A stretch of 64,000 nucleotides of DNA from Bradyrhizobium elkanii USDA 76 (GCF_023278185.1 NZ_CP066356.1:5882001-5946000); one strand, 5' to 3'. Counted from the stretch's first letter, positions 33,501-42,713 are shown. Numbers and translations: made by a program. The notes: generated from the sequence alone by a model not told the origin.

Positions 33501-36500
33501 AGTCCGCCGTCACGGAATCAAGGCCGGTCGGCGCTGTGCCGCCTGCGGTGTCGCTGCCAACGGGACGGGTCTCGTCCAGCACGAGGGTGTCGGTCGGACC
33601 GGTCACGGTACCTGCCGTCGGGCCGCTGTCCTGGATCGTGAACACGCCGGTGCCGAGGTTGAGCGGCGTCGTCACGCTATCACCATCGGCGTCCGTGATG
33701 GTCTGCACCACCTGCAGCAACTCAGGGCGCGTCAGCGTCAGCGTCGCCGCATCGTCCGGGTTGGTCGGATCGGAGTGCCAGATGTTGTTGAGCTGGGTGA
33801 ACGTCACGATCCCGGTCGTCTCATTGATCGTGATCGTGAAGTAGGTCGTGCCGTTCGCCGAACCGGTGATCGTGTCGCCGACCTGGTTGAGCACGATCTG
33901 CGTACCTTGGCCGATGCCATCGCCGTCGCCGGCGGTCTTGTCGGTCGGATCGAGCGCATAGAGGCCGGAGGCGACGTTCGAGCCCGTCAGCTTCAGCGTG
34001 TACGTCGTCGACCCAGCACCATCGCTGCCGTAGCTGCCGGCGGTGAAGTTGTTGGAGAAGTCCGCCGTCACGGTGTCGAGCCCGGTCGGCGCCGTGCCGC
34101 CGGCAGTATCCGTTCCTGTGGGACGGGTCTCGTCCAGCACGAGGGTGTCGGTCGGACCGGTCACGGTACCTGCCGTCGGGCCGCTGTCCTGGATCGTGAA
34201 CACGCCGGTGCCGAGGTTGAGCGGCGTCGCAACGCTGTCGCCATCCGCATCGGTGATGGTCTGCACCACCTGAAGCAGGTTCGCGGCCGACAGGGTCAGC
34301 GTCGCGGCATCGTCCGGGTTGGTCGGATCGGAGTGCCAGATGTTGTTGAGCTGGGTGAACGTCACGATCCCGGTCGTCTCGTTGATCGTGATCGTGAAGT
34401 AGGTCGTGCCGTTCGCCGAACCGGTGATCGTGTCACCGACCTGGTTGAGCACGATCTGCGTTCCCTGCCCGATGCCGTCGCCGTCGCCGGCGGTCTTGTC
34501 GGTCGGATCGAGAGCGTACAGACCGGAGGCGACGTTCGCACCGGTCAGCTTCAGCGTGTAGGTCGTCGACCCAGCACCATCGGAACCATAGTTGCCGGCG
34601 GTGAAGTTGTTGGAGAAGTCCGCCGTCACGGTGTCGAGCCCGGTCGGCGCCGTGCCGCCGGCAGTATCCGTTCCGGTGGGACGGGTCTCGTCCAGCACCA
34701 AGGTGTCGGTCGGGCCGGTCACCGTGCCCGCCGTCGGGCCGCTGTCCTGGATGGTGAACACACCGGTGCCGAGATCGAGAGGCGTCGACACGCTGTCGCC
34801 GTCGGCATCGACGATGGTCTGCACCACCTGCAGCAGATTCGCGCCAGACAGCGTCAGCGTCGCGGAGTCATCCGGGTCGTTCGGATCAGAGTGCCAGATG
34901 TTGTTGAGCTGGGTGAACGTCACGATCCCGGTCGTCTCGTTGATCGTGATCGTGAAGTAGGTCGTGCCGTTCGCCGAACCGGTGATCGTGTCACCGACCT
35001 GGTTGAGCACGATCTGCGTTCCCTGCCCGATGCCGTCGCCGTCGCCGGCGGTCTTGTCGGTCGGATCGAGAGCGTACAGACCGGAGGCGACGTTCGCACC
35101 GGTCAGCTTCAGCGTGTAGGTCGTCGACCCAGCACCATCGGAACCATAGTTGCCGGCGGTGAAGTTGTTGGAGAAGTCCGCCGTCACGGTGTCGAGCCCG
35201 GTCGGCGCCGTGCCGCCGGCAGTATCCGTTCCGGTGGGACGGGTCTCGTCCAGCACCAAGGTGTCGGTTGGGCCGGTCACTGTGCCCGCCGTCGGACCGC
35301 TGTCCTGGATCGTGAACACGCCGGTACCGAGGTCGAGCGGCGTCGTCACGCTGTCGCCGTCCGCGTCGGTGATGGTCTGCACCACCTGTAGCAGGTTGGC
35401 AGCCGACAGCGTCAGCGTCGCAGGATCGTCCGGATTGGTCGGATCGGAATGCCAGATGTTGTTGAGCTGGGTGAAGCTGACGATCCCCGTCGAGGGATCG
35501 ATCGTGATCGTGAAGTAATTGGTCCCGCCAACCGAGCCGGTGATGGTGTTGCCGACCTGGTTCAGCAGGATCTGTGCACCCTGCCCGATGCCATCGCCGT
35601 CGCCGGTGGTCGTGTCGGTCGCATCGAGCGCAAAGAGCCCGGACGCGACGTTGGCGCCGGTGAGCTTCAGCGTGTAGGTCGTGTTGCCCGGGCCGTCGCT
35701 GCCGTAGCTGCCGGCCGAGAAGTTGTTCGAGAAGTCTGCCGTCACGGTGTCGAGGCCGGTCGGCGCCGTGCCGCCCGCCGTGTCGGCGCCGACGGGACGG
35801 GTCTCGTCCAGAACCAACGTATCTGCCGCCGCGATCACCGTGCCGGCGGTCGGGCCGCTGTCCTGGATCGCGAACACACCGGTGCCGAGGTTGAGCGACG
35901 TCGTCACGCTGTCGCCGTCGGCGTCGGTGATGGTCTGCACGAGCTGCAGCAGTTCGGGGCGCGTCAGCGTCAGCGTCGCGGCGTCATCCGGGTTGGTCGG
36001 ATCGGAGTGCCAGATATTGTTGAGCTGGGTGAAGGTCACGATCCCGGTCGCGGGATCGATCGTGATCGTGAAGTAATCGGTGCCGCCGGCCGAGCCGGTG
36101 ATCGTGTTGCCGACCTGGTTCAGCACGATCTGCGCACCCTGCCCGATGCCGTCGCCGTCGCCGGTGGTCGTGTCGGTCGCATCAAGGGCGTAGAGGCCGG
36201 ACGCGACGTTGGCGCCGGTGAGCTTCAGCGTGTAGGCCGAATTGCCCGGGCCATCGCTGCCATAGCTGCCGCCGGCGAAGCCGTTCGAGAAATCCGCCGT
36301 CACGGTGTCGAGCCCGGTCGGCGCTGTGCCGCCCGCGGTGTCCGTGCCGACAGGACGCGTCTCGTCGAGTACCAGCGTGTCCGTTGCGCCGGACAGCGTG
36401 CTCGCGGTCGGGCCGCTGTCCTGGATGGTGAACACACCGGTGCCGAGATCGAGCGGCGTCGACACGCTGTCGCCGTCGGCATCGACGATGGTCTGCACCA

Positions 36501-39500
36501 CCTGCAGCAGATTCGCGCCAGACAGCGTCAGCGTCGCGGAGTCATCCGGGTTGTTCGGATCAGAGTGCCAGATGTTGTTGAGCTGGGTGAACGTCACGAT
36601 CCCGGTCGTCTCGTCGATCGCAATCGTGAAGTAGGTCGTGCCGTTCGCCGAGCCGGTGATGGTGTCACCGACCTGGTTGAGCACGATCTGCGTTCCCTGC
36701 CCGATGCCGTCGCCGTCGCCGGCGGTCTTGTCGGTCGGATCGAGCGCATAGAGGCCGGAGGCGACGTTCGCACCGGTGAGCTTCAGCGTGTAGGTCGTGC
36801 TGCCAGCACCGTCGCTGCCGTAGCTGCCGCCGGTGAAGTTGTTGGAGAAGTCCGCCGTCACGGTGTCGAGCCCGGTCGGCGCCGTGCCGCCCGCGGTGTC
36901 GCTGCCAACGGGACGGGTCTCGTCCAGCACGAGGGTGTCGGTCGGACCGGTCACCGTGCCCGCCGTCGGGCCGCTGTCCTGGATCGTGAACACGCCGGTG
37001 CCGACGTCGAGCGGCGTCGTCACGTGGTCGCCGTCCGCGTCGGTGATGGTCTGCACCACCTGCAGCAGATTGGCAGCCGACAGCGTCAGCGTCGCGGAGT
37101 CATCCGGATTGGTCGGATCGGAATGCCAGATGTTGTTGAGCTGGGTGAACGTCACGATGCCGGTCGTCTCGTCGATCGTGATCGTGAAGTAGGTCGTGCC
37201 GTTCGCCGAGCCGGTGATGGTGTCACCGACCTGGTTGAGCACGATCTGCGCGCCCTGCCCGACGCCATCGCCGTCGGCGGTGGTCGTGTCGGTCGCATCG
37301 AGCGCAAAGAGGCCGGACGCCACGTTGGCGCCGGTGAGCTTCAGCGTGTAGGTCGTGTTGCCAGCACCGTCACTGCCGTAGCTGCCGGCCGAGAAGTTGT
37401 TCGAGAAGTCCGCCGTGACGGTGTCGAGGCCGGTCGGCGCGGCGCCGCCCGCGGTGTCGGCACCGACAGGACGGGTCTCGTCCAGCACCAACGTATCCGC
37501 CGCGGCGATCACCGTGCCGGCGCTCGGGCCGCTGTCCTGGATCGTGAACACGCCGGTGCCGACATCGAGCGGCGTCGTCACGCTGTCACCGTCGGCATCG
37601 ACGATGGTCTGCACCACCTGCAGCAGATTGGCGCCAGCCAACGTCAGCGTCGCCGCATCGTCCGGATTGGTCGGATCGGAGTGCCAGATATTGTTGAGCT
37701 GGGTGAAGGTGACGATCCCGGTCGAGGGATCGATCGTGATCGTAAAGTAATCGGTGCCGCCAGCCGAGCCGGTGATCGTGTTGCCGACCTGGTTCAGCAG
37801 AATCTGCGCACCCTGCCCAATGCCGTCGCCGTCGGCGGTGGTCGTGTCGGCGGCATCAAGCGCGTAGAGACCGGACGCCACATTCGCGCCGACGAGGTTC
37901 AGCGTGTAGGTCGTGTGGCCCGGGCCGTCGCTGCCATAGCTGCCGGGCGTGAAGTTGTTGGAGAAGTCCGCCGTGACGGTGTCGAGGCCGGTCGGCGCCG
38001 TGCCGCCCGCAGTGTCCGTGCCAACCGGACGGGTCTCATCCAGCACCAGGGTGTCGGTCGGGCCGGTCACCGTACCGGCGGTCGGGCCGCTGTCCTGGAT
38101 CGTGAACACACGGGTGCCGACATCGAGCGGCGTCGACACGCTGTCGCCGTCCGCGTCGGTGATGGTCTGCACCACCTGCAGCAGGCTCGGGCTCGACAGC
38201 GTCAGCGTTGCCGGATCGTCCGGATTCTTCGGGTCAGAATGCCAGATGTTGTTCGACTGCGTGAAGGTGACGATACCGGTCGACGGATCAATCGTGATGG
38301 TGAAATACGTCGTCCCGCCGGCGGAGCCGGTGATCGTGTTGCCGGACTGATTGAGGATGATCTGCGCGCCCTGTCCGATGCCGTCGCCGTCAGCAGTGGT
38401 CGTGTCGGTCGGATCCAGCGCGTAGAGACCCGAGGCCACGTTCGAGCCCGTGAGCTTCAGCGTGTAGGCCGTATGGCCGGGGCCGTCGCTGCCGTAGCTG
38501 CCGGAGGTAAAGTCGTGGGAGAAGTCCGCCGTCACGCTGGCAAGCCCGCTCGGCGCAAAGCCGCCCGGCGTGTCGCTGCCAACCGGGCGCGACTCGTCCA
38601 GCACCAGCGTTTCCGCCGGGCCTTCCTTCTCGATCACCGTGCCGGCCGTCGGACCGCTGTCCTGAATTGTGAACACGCCGCCACCGAGGTTGATCGGCGT
38701 TGTCACGCTGTCGCCATCCGCGTCAGTGATGGTCTGCACCACCTGCAGCAGGCTGGCGCTGGAGAGGGTCAACGTCGCCGCGTCATCCGGGTTGGTCGGA
38801 TCGGCATGCCAGATGTTGTTGACCTGGGTGAAGGTGACGATCCCGGTCGTCTCGTTGATCGTGATCGTGAAGTAGGTCGTGCCGTTCGCCGAGCCGGTGA
38901 TGGTGTCACCGACCTGGTTGAGCACGATCTGCGCACCCTGCCCGAAATGAGCCGGGTTGGTGTCGGTCGGATCAAGTGCATAGAGGCCCGAGGCCACGTT
39001 CGTGCCGGTGAGATGCAGCGTGTAGGCAGTGCTGCCGGCACCGTCGGCGCCGTAGCTGCCGCCGGTGAAATTGTTGGAGAAGTCCGCCGTCACACTGGCG
39101 AGGCCGGTCGGTGTCGTGCCGCCCGCGGTGTCGCTGCCGACAGGACGCGTCTCATCCAGCACCAGCGTGTCGGTCGCGCCGGTCACCGTGCCCGCCACCG
39201 GACCATCGTCAAGGATGGTCAGATGCGAGCCGACATCGACGCTCGCACTTGCCGACTGATTGTTGTTGTCAGTCACGGTGGCGGTCAGCGTGATCAGACC
39301 CGACGCCAGCGTGATCCCTTCATTGAAGTTGCCCGGCGTTGCCTCATGAACCGCGCGCAGATCGGTCAGCGTCACATGACCGGTAGCGTCAACCGAGACC
39401 GTGAGGACCAGATCGCCACTGATCGCCGTGCGCCCTTCCACGACGCCGGCCGCGTTGACCGTCAGCAGAACGTGCTGACCGGTCGCCGAATCGATCAGAC

Positions 39501-40254
39501 CGGAATCTTCGTTCGGTGTCGTGACCGACAGCGCATAGGTCAGCGACTGCTGGCCGCCCGGTACCGTGACGTTGAACGACACCTGCACAGACGCGACCGT
39601 TGCCCCTGCGGGTCCGAGCCCCGAACCGGCAACGCCATGGTTGGTGGCCGCGGTCAGGAAGCTCTCATCGACAATCAGCGCCGACAGGGGATTGCCGGAA
39701 ATGATCGGAGGCGGAGCAATGCCCAGCACGAAGCCGGTCGGCGGCAGCGCAGTCACGAGGTTCGGCAACTCTTCCTGCGGCGCCAACACGTTGGTCGGCA
39801 CAGGAGCTAACGGATCGACCGCGAACGGACTGAAGTTCGCGCCGCTCGCCTGCGCGTTGCCGTTCGAGTTGCCGCCATTGTCGGCGGCCGGCAACACCGA
39901 GGCGTCCGTGCTGATCGGAAACAGATTGGCGAATTCCTGGACCGAAACCTCGCGCCCCGGCGCCATCTCGATCGTGACATTCTTCTGCCCATCCGCACGG
40001 GAGTCGAAGAACGGCTCAACCGTGACGGTCGACTGGTTGTCGAACAGGATGATCAGCTTTTCGCCGACGTGAACCAGCGTGATCTTTTCATTGGCGATCG
40101 ACGAAAAATCGACCTTCACCTTCTGGTCGTATCCAAGATTGACGACCACCGCCTGATCGGTCAGCGGCTTGGTCAGCTTGTAAATTCGTACGGGAGCCGA
40201 ATTGGTGGAATCGCCGGTGCCGGTTGCCTGAGCGACCTGAAACGAACCCTGCAT
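30532..40254 (-). CDS. LapA-type giant repeat adhesin with retention module and T1SS signal
   Basis: A protein of 3240 residues. The N-terminal ~120 residues (from MQGSFQVAQATGTG through VKVDFSSIANEKITLVHVG to EFANLFPIS) look like the retention module of LapA-like adhesins. It is followed by VLPAADNGG with PAAD at 122-125, a candidate LapG site. After a Gly/Asn/Pro linker and one ~150-residue domain come about twelve copies of a ~186-residue T1SS-143/DUF5801-type repeat (about 348-2580), recognised by QDSGPTAGTV...LVLDETRPVG. A divergent repeat and further domains follow. The C-terminus has an RTX-like segment (LTGNGGDDKFVL, near 3110) and ends in a hydrophobic ATNVHIF export signal. ATG at 40254 has GGAG six bases before it. 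Predicted to be exported by the LapBC-like pair and held in the outer membrane channel. Confidence 0.9.
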   Translation of the reverse strand: MQGSFQVAQATGTGDSTNSAPVRIYKLTKPLTDQAVVVNLGYDQKVKVDFSSIANEKITLVHVGEKLIILFDNQSTVTVEPFFDSRADGQKNVTIEMAPGREVSVQEFANLFPISTDASVLPAADNGGNSNGNAQASGANFSPFAVDPLAPVPTNVLAPQEELPNLVTALPPTGFVLGIAPPPIISGNPLSALIVDESFLTAATNHGVAGSGLGPAGATVASVQVSFNVTVPGGQQSLTYALSVTTPNEDSGLIDSATGQHVLLTVNAAGVVEGRTAISGDLVLTVSVDATGHVTLTDLRAVHEATPGNFNEGITLASGLITLTATVTDNNNQSASASVDVGSHLTILDDGPVAGTVTGATDTLVLDETRPVGSDTAGGTTPTGLASVTADFSNNFTGGSYGADGAGSTAYTLHLTGTNVASGLYALDPTDTNPAHFGQGAQIVLNQVGDTITGSANGTTYFTITINETTGIVTFTQVNNIWHADPTNPDDAATLTLSSASLLQVVQTITDADGDSVTTPINLGGGVFTIQDSGPTAGTVIEKEGPAETLVLDESRPVGSDTPGGFAPSGLASVTADFSHDFTSGSYGSDGPGHTAYTLKLTGSNVASGLYALDPTDTTTADGDGIGQGAQIILNQSGNTITGSAGGTTYFTITIDPSTGIVTFTQSNNIWHSDPKNPDDPATLTLSSPSLLQVVQTITDADGDSVSTPLDVGTRVFTIQDSGPTAGTVTGPTDTLVLDETRPVGTDTAGGTAPTGLDTVTADFSNNFTPGSYGSDGPGHTTYTLNLVGANVASGLYALDAADTTTADGDGIGQGAQILLNQVGNTITGSAGGTDYFTITIDPSTGIVTFTQLNNIWHSDPTNPDDAATLTLAGANLLQVVQTIVDADGDSVTTPLDVGTGVFTIQDSGPSAGTVIAAADTLVLDETRPVGADTAGGAAPTGLDTVTADFSNNFSAGSYGSDGAGNTTYTLKLTGANVASGLFALDATDTTTADGDGVGQGAQIVLNQVGDTITGSANGTTYFTITIDETTGIVTFTQLNNIWHSDPTNPDDSATLTLSAANLLQVVQTITDADGDHVTTPLDVGTGVFTIQDSGPTAGTVTGPTDTLVLDETRPVGSDTAGGTAPTGLDTVTADFSNNFTGGSYGSDGAGSTTYTLKLTGANVASGLYALDPTDKTAGDGDGIGQGTQIVLNQVGDTITGSANGTTYFTIAIDETTGIVTFTQLNNIWHSDPNNPDDSATLTLSGANLLQVVQTIVDADGDSVSTPLDLGTGVFTIQDSGPTASTLSGATDTLVLDETRPVGTDTAGGTAPTGLDTVTADFSNGFAGGSYGSDGPGNSAYTLKLTGANVASGLYALDATDTTTGDGDGIGQGAQIVLNQVGNTITGSAGGTDYFTITIDPATGIVTFTQLNNIWHSDPTNPDDAATLTLTRPELLQLVQTITDADGDSVTTSLNLGTGVFAIQDSGPTAGTVIAAADTLVLDETRPVGADTAGGTAPTGLDTVTADFSNNFSAGSYGSDGPGNTTYTLKLTGANVASGLFALDATDTTTGDGDGIGQGAQILLNQVGNTITGSVGGTNYFTITIDPSTGIVSFTQLNNIWHSDPTNPDDPATLTLSAANLLQVVQTITDADGDSVTTPLDLGTGVFTIQDSGPTAGTVTGPTDTLVLDETRPTGTDTAGGTAPTGLDTVTADFSNNFTAGNYGSDGAGSTTYTLKLTGANVASGLYALDPTDKTAGDGDGIGQGTQIVLNQVGDTITGSANGTTYFTITINETTGIVTFTQLNNIWHSDPNDPDDSATLTLSGANLLQVVQTIVDADGDSVSTPLDLGTGVFTIQDSGPTAGTVTGPTDTLVLDETRPTGTDTAGGTAPTGLDTVTADFSNNFTAGNYGSDGAGSTTYTLKLTGANVASGLYALDPTDKTAGDGDGIGQGTQIVLNQVGDTITGSANGTTYFTITINETTGIVTFTQLNNIWHSDPTNPDDAATLTLSAANLLQVVQTITDADGDSVATPLNLGTGVFTIQDSGPTAGTVTGPTDTLVLDETRPTGTDTAGGTAPTGLDTVTADFSNNFTAGSYGSDGAGSTTYTLKLTGSNVASGLYALDPTDKTAGDGDGIGQGTQIVLNQVGDTITGSANGTTYFTITINETTGIVTFTQLNNIWHSDPTNPDDAATLTLTRPELLQVVQTITDADGDSVTTPLNLGTGVFTIQDSGPTAGTVTGPTDTLVLDETRPVGSDTAGGTAPTGLDSVTADFSNNFTGGSYGSDGAGSTTYTLKLTGANVASGLYALDPTDKTAGDGDGIGQGAQIVLNQVGNTITGSVGGTNYFTITIDPSTGIVTFTQLNNIWHSDPTNPDDSATLTLSGANLLQVVQTITDADGDSVSTPLNLGTGVFTIQDSGPTAGTVTGPTDTLVLDETRPVGTDTAGGTAPNGLVSVTANFSDNFTGGSYGSDGAGSTTYTLKLTGSNVASGLYALDATDKTAGDGDGIGQGAQILLNQSGNTITGSVGATTYFTITIDPATGIVTFTQVNNIWHSDPNNSDDAATLTLASANLLQVVQTIVDADGDSVSTPLDLGTGVFTIQDSGPTAPTATVSAANIGVDETPGVQTIGGASDVLGSTAITFNGAASTVAALFSTVANKGVDTDVSAASLDNGALSFASTGASSILAVAGGSFGSDGAGSTTYALSVLSAASGLTLTDGAGIELSLDASGRIIGTVGNDVANPSLTGQTAFAIAIDPITGQLYVADYLSLHHNSTASPNDLLTMTAGKIGATVTLTDADGDHVTATADISTHISFLDDGPSFGTIEHGIIADYAGVSVLGNLPVFSGADGFGAYDFTLTGNTPPAGLTFNGQTVHYSIDAFGQNLTAYIGAAPSAANNIFTLNLDDTSGHYLFTLLQPFTETTIQNVGSSSSFGSGPSEEQILSSNTDQLAVVSGSTSGGSQGGVNGSTSGWGVDNNNFDPNEKLLFDFTSGAIASPVGNAAFHPPANESVANYTFSHYASGDKIHYVVSYWDGVHAASITSVSGDFDPSTHTTVATEWSTPTAPAGMQLYTVQFTDVTGSGKVDLVGVGVSSTTNVSEDLSFNVSTIDGDGDTASSTINININGTTTLLGTAGNDVIVAGPTSETLTGNGGDDKFVLNLSAHQIISDFNSGDTLLLDVAGLSLPTGASNALTAGQFTSSAVTGGTENSASAWNESASTNKFFFNNTTHELWYSANGTGSDKVDLAHVSTGLPAATNVHIF
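32503..39200 (-). repeat. About twelve tandem ~558-bp repeats in the adhesin gene
   Basis: Units begin near GTCGGACCGCTGTCCTGGAT (plus-strand reading) at 32503, 33061, 33619, 34177 and so on, a 558-base step. Some units differ by a few codons (for example the GDGDGIG loop is absent in the first). Unlike the array at 13412 these copies are diverged, but the three in 33600-35300 are nearly identical and carry DETRPTG instead of DETRPVG, suggesting recent local homogenisation. Confidence 0.9.
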
Positions 40255-40492
40255 TATCAACTCCGCAAAATGCGATTAGAGGAAAAGTTGTAGAAAAATT
40301 TAGTTTTAGGCTATTGTTAACCCTCCCCGCGGTCAAGAAATGTATTTGGTTAATCAATGCTTTCCGTTGAAGTGTGGTAAAGATCGGACAGGTCGAAGCT
40401 GGAAGAACAACGGCTTAGCCGGATTAACTTGTTCGAAAGCAGTATTTCCCCGGGCCCTGTTCGTCCTTCCCGGCGATTTGGAGCAGCAGTCG

Positions 40493-40933
40493 ATGCGGGT
40501 GATTCTTCGGGCGTGTGCCGCTGTCTTGATTTGGGGCTGTTTCGGCGCGGCGGCCGCGCAAGCCCCTGCACAACCCGCCCCCCAGGAGACCACGGTGGAG
40601 CGCCAGGTTCGCGCCCTGGCCAACCGGGACACCCAAATTGGCCTCTACCTCAACGTGTTACCTGATTGCACGTCAGGGCCGCTGCCGACCATCCGCCTGG
40701 TCACTGCACCGGTTGCCGGAAAGGTTGTAGTGAAGTCGGCGAAGGCGAAGGCCACCAATTACAAAGCCTGCCTGGCGCTCGAGGTGCCAGCCTATGTCGC
40801 CTTCTACAAGGCGCCGCCGGAATTTCTCGGCGACGACGCCCTGACCATCGAAGTCAAGTATCAGGGCGGCCGAACCGAAATTCAGAAGATCACCGTCAAG
40901 GTCGGCGGCCCGGGAGGCCAGCAAAAGATCTGA
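40493..40933 (+). CDS. Secreted protein of unknown function
   Basis: A 146-residue protein from the ATG at 40493, which starts a signal peptide (MRVILRACAAVLIWGCFGAA then AAQ). The longer frame from 40340 has no signal and runs into the adhesin promoter. The mature part has two Cys (LPDCTSGPLP and NYKACLALEVP) and a beta-rich end, DDALTIEVKYQGGRTEIQK. Small Ig-like secreted proteins of this style are common in Bradyrhizobium. It is divergent from the adhesin gene and may share its regulatory region. Function unknown. Confidence 0.65.
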   Translation: MRVILRACAAVLIWGCFGAAAAQAPAQPAPQETTVERQVRALANRDTQIGLYLNVLPDCTSGPLPTIRLVTAPVAGKVVVKSAKAKATNYKACLALEVPAYVAFYKAPPEFLGDDALTIEVKYQGGRTEIQKITVKVGGPGGQQKI

Positions 40934-40983
40934 CCGGGTGACTGGAAAGCTGATGCCCTGAAGGCTCGCGCAGACCGGCCGCC

Positions 40984-41535
40984 TTAGAGCGGCTCGCCGT
41001 CGGCCGAGTCCTGCTCCGGCACCTCGCTCGGTGCGGAGGCCGGCTGGCTGAGCGAAGCCCTATCCTCGTGGCAATCGCTGATTCGGCGGGCAACCACACG
41101 GTCGGTCCGCGGCGCCTGGCCAACATTGGTCTTGTTGACCTCGGTATAGGCCTCGTCGCTGAGAACCGTGATGACAGTGCTGACCGGCCCGAGATAGTCG
41201 CAGCGGTTCGAGAAGACGTATTTGTTGTTGATCTTCTCCGGCCGCGAAGAGTGGCAATTTCCAACGGACGGAGATGAGAAGGTCGCCTTCATCGCCTGGG
41301 TCGGGTCGACACAGCGCGTCATTTCGCGCGCGAGCAGCGTTTGTCGGACGTTCGAGGACGTGGCGATTTCCAGCGTCCGCACGAAGCGCCACATTCCTTT
41401 TCGGAAGGTCGGCCCGCTGAATCCCTCCTCCGCCATGGCGCTCGAGGCGGCGAGCACGAACACGGAAAGCGCGGTCACGACGCCAAGCGCGGATACGAAG
41501 ATCTTCGACGGGGCGAAGCCCTCACGCGATGTCAT
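40984..41535 (-). CDS. Periplasmic protein, DUF3617-like, paralogue 1
   Basis: A 183-residue protein with a signal peptide (around FVSALGVVTALSVFVLAASSA). The core is GPTFRKGMWRFVRTLEI, then MTRCVDPTQAMKATF, NCHSSRPEK, NRCDYLGPVSTVITVLSDEAY. An opening GxWxF strand, a C-V-D-P loop, later Cys residues and a final D/EAY strand resemble the DUF3617 family of small periplasmic beta proteins, though I am not certain. The gene at 41803 encodes a close relative on the same strand. The last ~30 residues are acidic and variable. Confidence 0.6.
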   Translation of the reverse strand: MTSREGFAPSKIFVSALGVVTALSVFVLAASSAMAEEGFSGPTFRKGMWRFVRTLEIATSSNVRQTLLAREMTRCVDPTQAMKATFSSPSVGNCHSSRPEKINNKYVFSNRCDYLGPVSTVITVLSDEAYTEVNKTNVGQAPRTDRVVARRISDCHEDRASLSQPASAPSEVPEQDSADGEPL

Positions 41536-41802
41536 TTATTGAATCCCTAACCGGCCGCTTGACGCGGATCGCGTGACTTCGCTTGAAGCACGTCCAACCT
41601 CACATCATTCAGGAGCATTTCGTGTTAAGACCCCGTAAATACTTGGCCTTTGCTCGAAGCTCTCTCGAGCTCTTGCGTCAAACACGGTGAATGCCGGGTT
41701 GCTTCAGGCCGGGACAGCTTCGGCGCGAAAGGAAGCGCAGCGTCTACGCCGTTGGGGACGAATGGACGCCTCGTCCGCCGCCACCCGCCGTCCGATTGCC
41801 GG

Positions 41803-42393
41803 CTAGTGCTGCAAAGCCGCCGCTACGGACTTATCAGTCTTGCCCTCAGACTTGGCCTCAACCTTGGCCGCGCTACCGTCGTCGCAGTCGCCAATCCTTG
41901 TCGCGACGACCGTGTCGGTCCGGGGATGCTCTCCGGTGCTGATCTCGTTCAGCTCGGTATAGGCCTCGTCGCTGCGCACGGTGATGACGGTGCTGACCGT
42001 CCCCATGTAATCGCAGCGGCGTCCGAAGGTGTATTGATTGCCAACCTTCTCCGGCTTGTCCGAGACGCAGCTTCCGATCGATCCCGAGGCAAAGGTCGCC
42101 TTCATGGCGTGGGTCGGGTCGACGCAGCGCGTCGTCTCCGCGTTGACCACCCGATACTTGAAGTTCTTGTTGGCGGTCCTGACCACATCGAGCGTTCGCA
42201 CGAAGCGCCACAGACCTTTGCGGAAGCTCGGGCCAGAAAAGGCTTGATCGCCCTGAGCCGGCGCTGCTGCCGCGGCCCGGCCGTTCGCCGGTTGAGGAGC
42301 TTGAGTCTGCGCATGAGCTGCCAGCGCAGGCAGTGAGACAATCATCAGGGTCAGTAGCGAACGTGCGATGCCACCACGGAAGTCCATTCCCAC
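41803..42393 (-). CDS. Periplasmic protein, DUF3617-like, paralogue 2
   Basis: A 196-residue protein. Its core repeats that of the gene at 40984 almost residue for residue (GPSFRKGLWRFVRTLDV, TTRCVDPTHAMKATF, RRCDYMGTVSTVITVRSDEAY). The N-terminal signal region, the Ala-rich linker after it and the C-terminal tail are unrelated. The start may be ATG at 42393 or the second ATG two codons later. The two genes are separated by 267 bases and are a tandem duplication. Function unknown. Confidence 0.6.
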   Translation of the reverse strand: MGMDFRGGIARSLLTLMIVSLPALAAHAQTQAPQPANGRAAAAAPAQGDQAFSGPSFRKGLWRFVRTLDVVRTANKNFKYRVVNAETTRCVDPTHAMKATFASGSIGSCVSDKPEKVGNQYTFGRRCDYMGTVSTVITVRSDEAYTELNEISTGEHPRTDTVVATRIGDCDDGSAAKVEAKSEGKTDKSVAAALQH

Positions 42394-42713
42394 CCCCGAT
42401 GTCCGTCCGAATACGTTCGTGATGCGATCCGGTCAGCTCATTGAAGCAATCTCCGGAACACGACTCAATACATCACACCACTTGCAGGGCGAATTGTGGC
42501 CAGTAAAGGTGCATTAACGCTACCGGCCAGCTTGCAGCCGAATTCAGACCCACTGCAGCAAACTTGCAACACCTGACACGCCATTTGCAATGGCGCCGGC
42601 CGATCTCCCCGCACCGCACTGGGCAGAGGTTTGACCTTAGTGGTTTTTTTTGCTCATTTAGCGCGAGATATTTTCCTCAATTACTTAGCCTATCGCTGGA
42701 CGAGGGGGCACTG
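42394..42713. other. Divergent intergenic region
   Basis: About 320 bases between the DUF3617-like gene (minus) and a small secreted protein gene (plus). It is comparatively A/T-rich around 42640-42690 and should contain both promoters. I see no repeat or small gene. Confidence 0.4.

Noticed and set aside
35449..39810. A 1453-residue plus-strand frame antisense to the adhesin
   Set aside because: It is Arg/Gly/Val-rich antisense translation of the DUF5801-type repeats, with no domain, ribosome site or signal.
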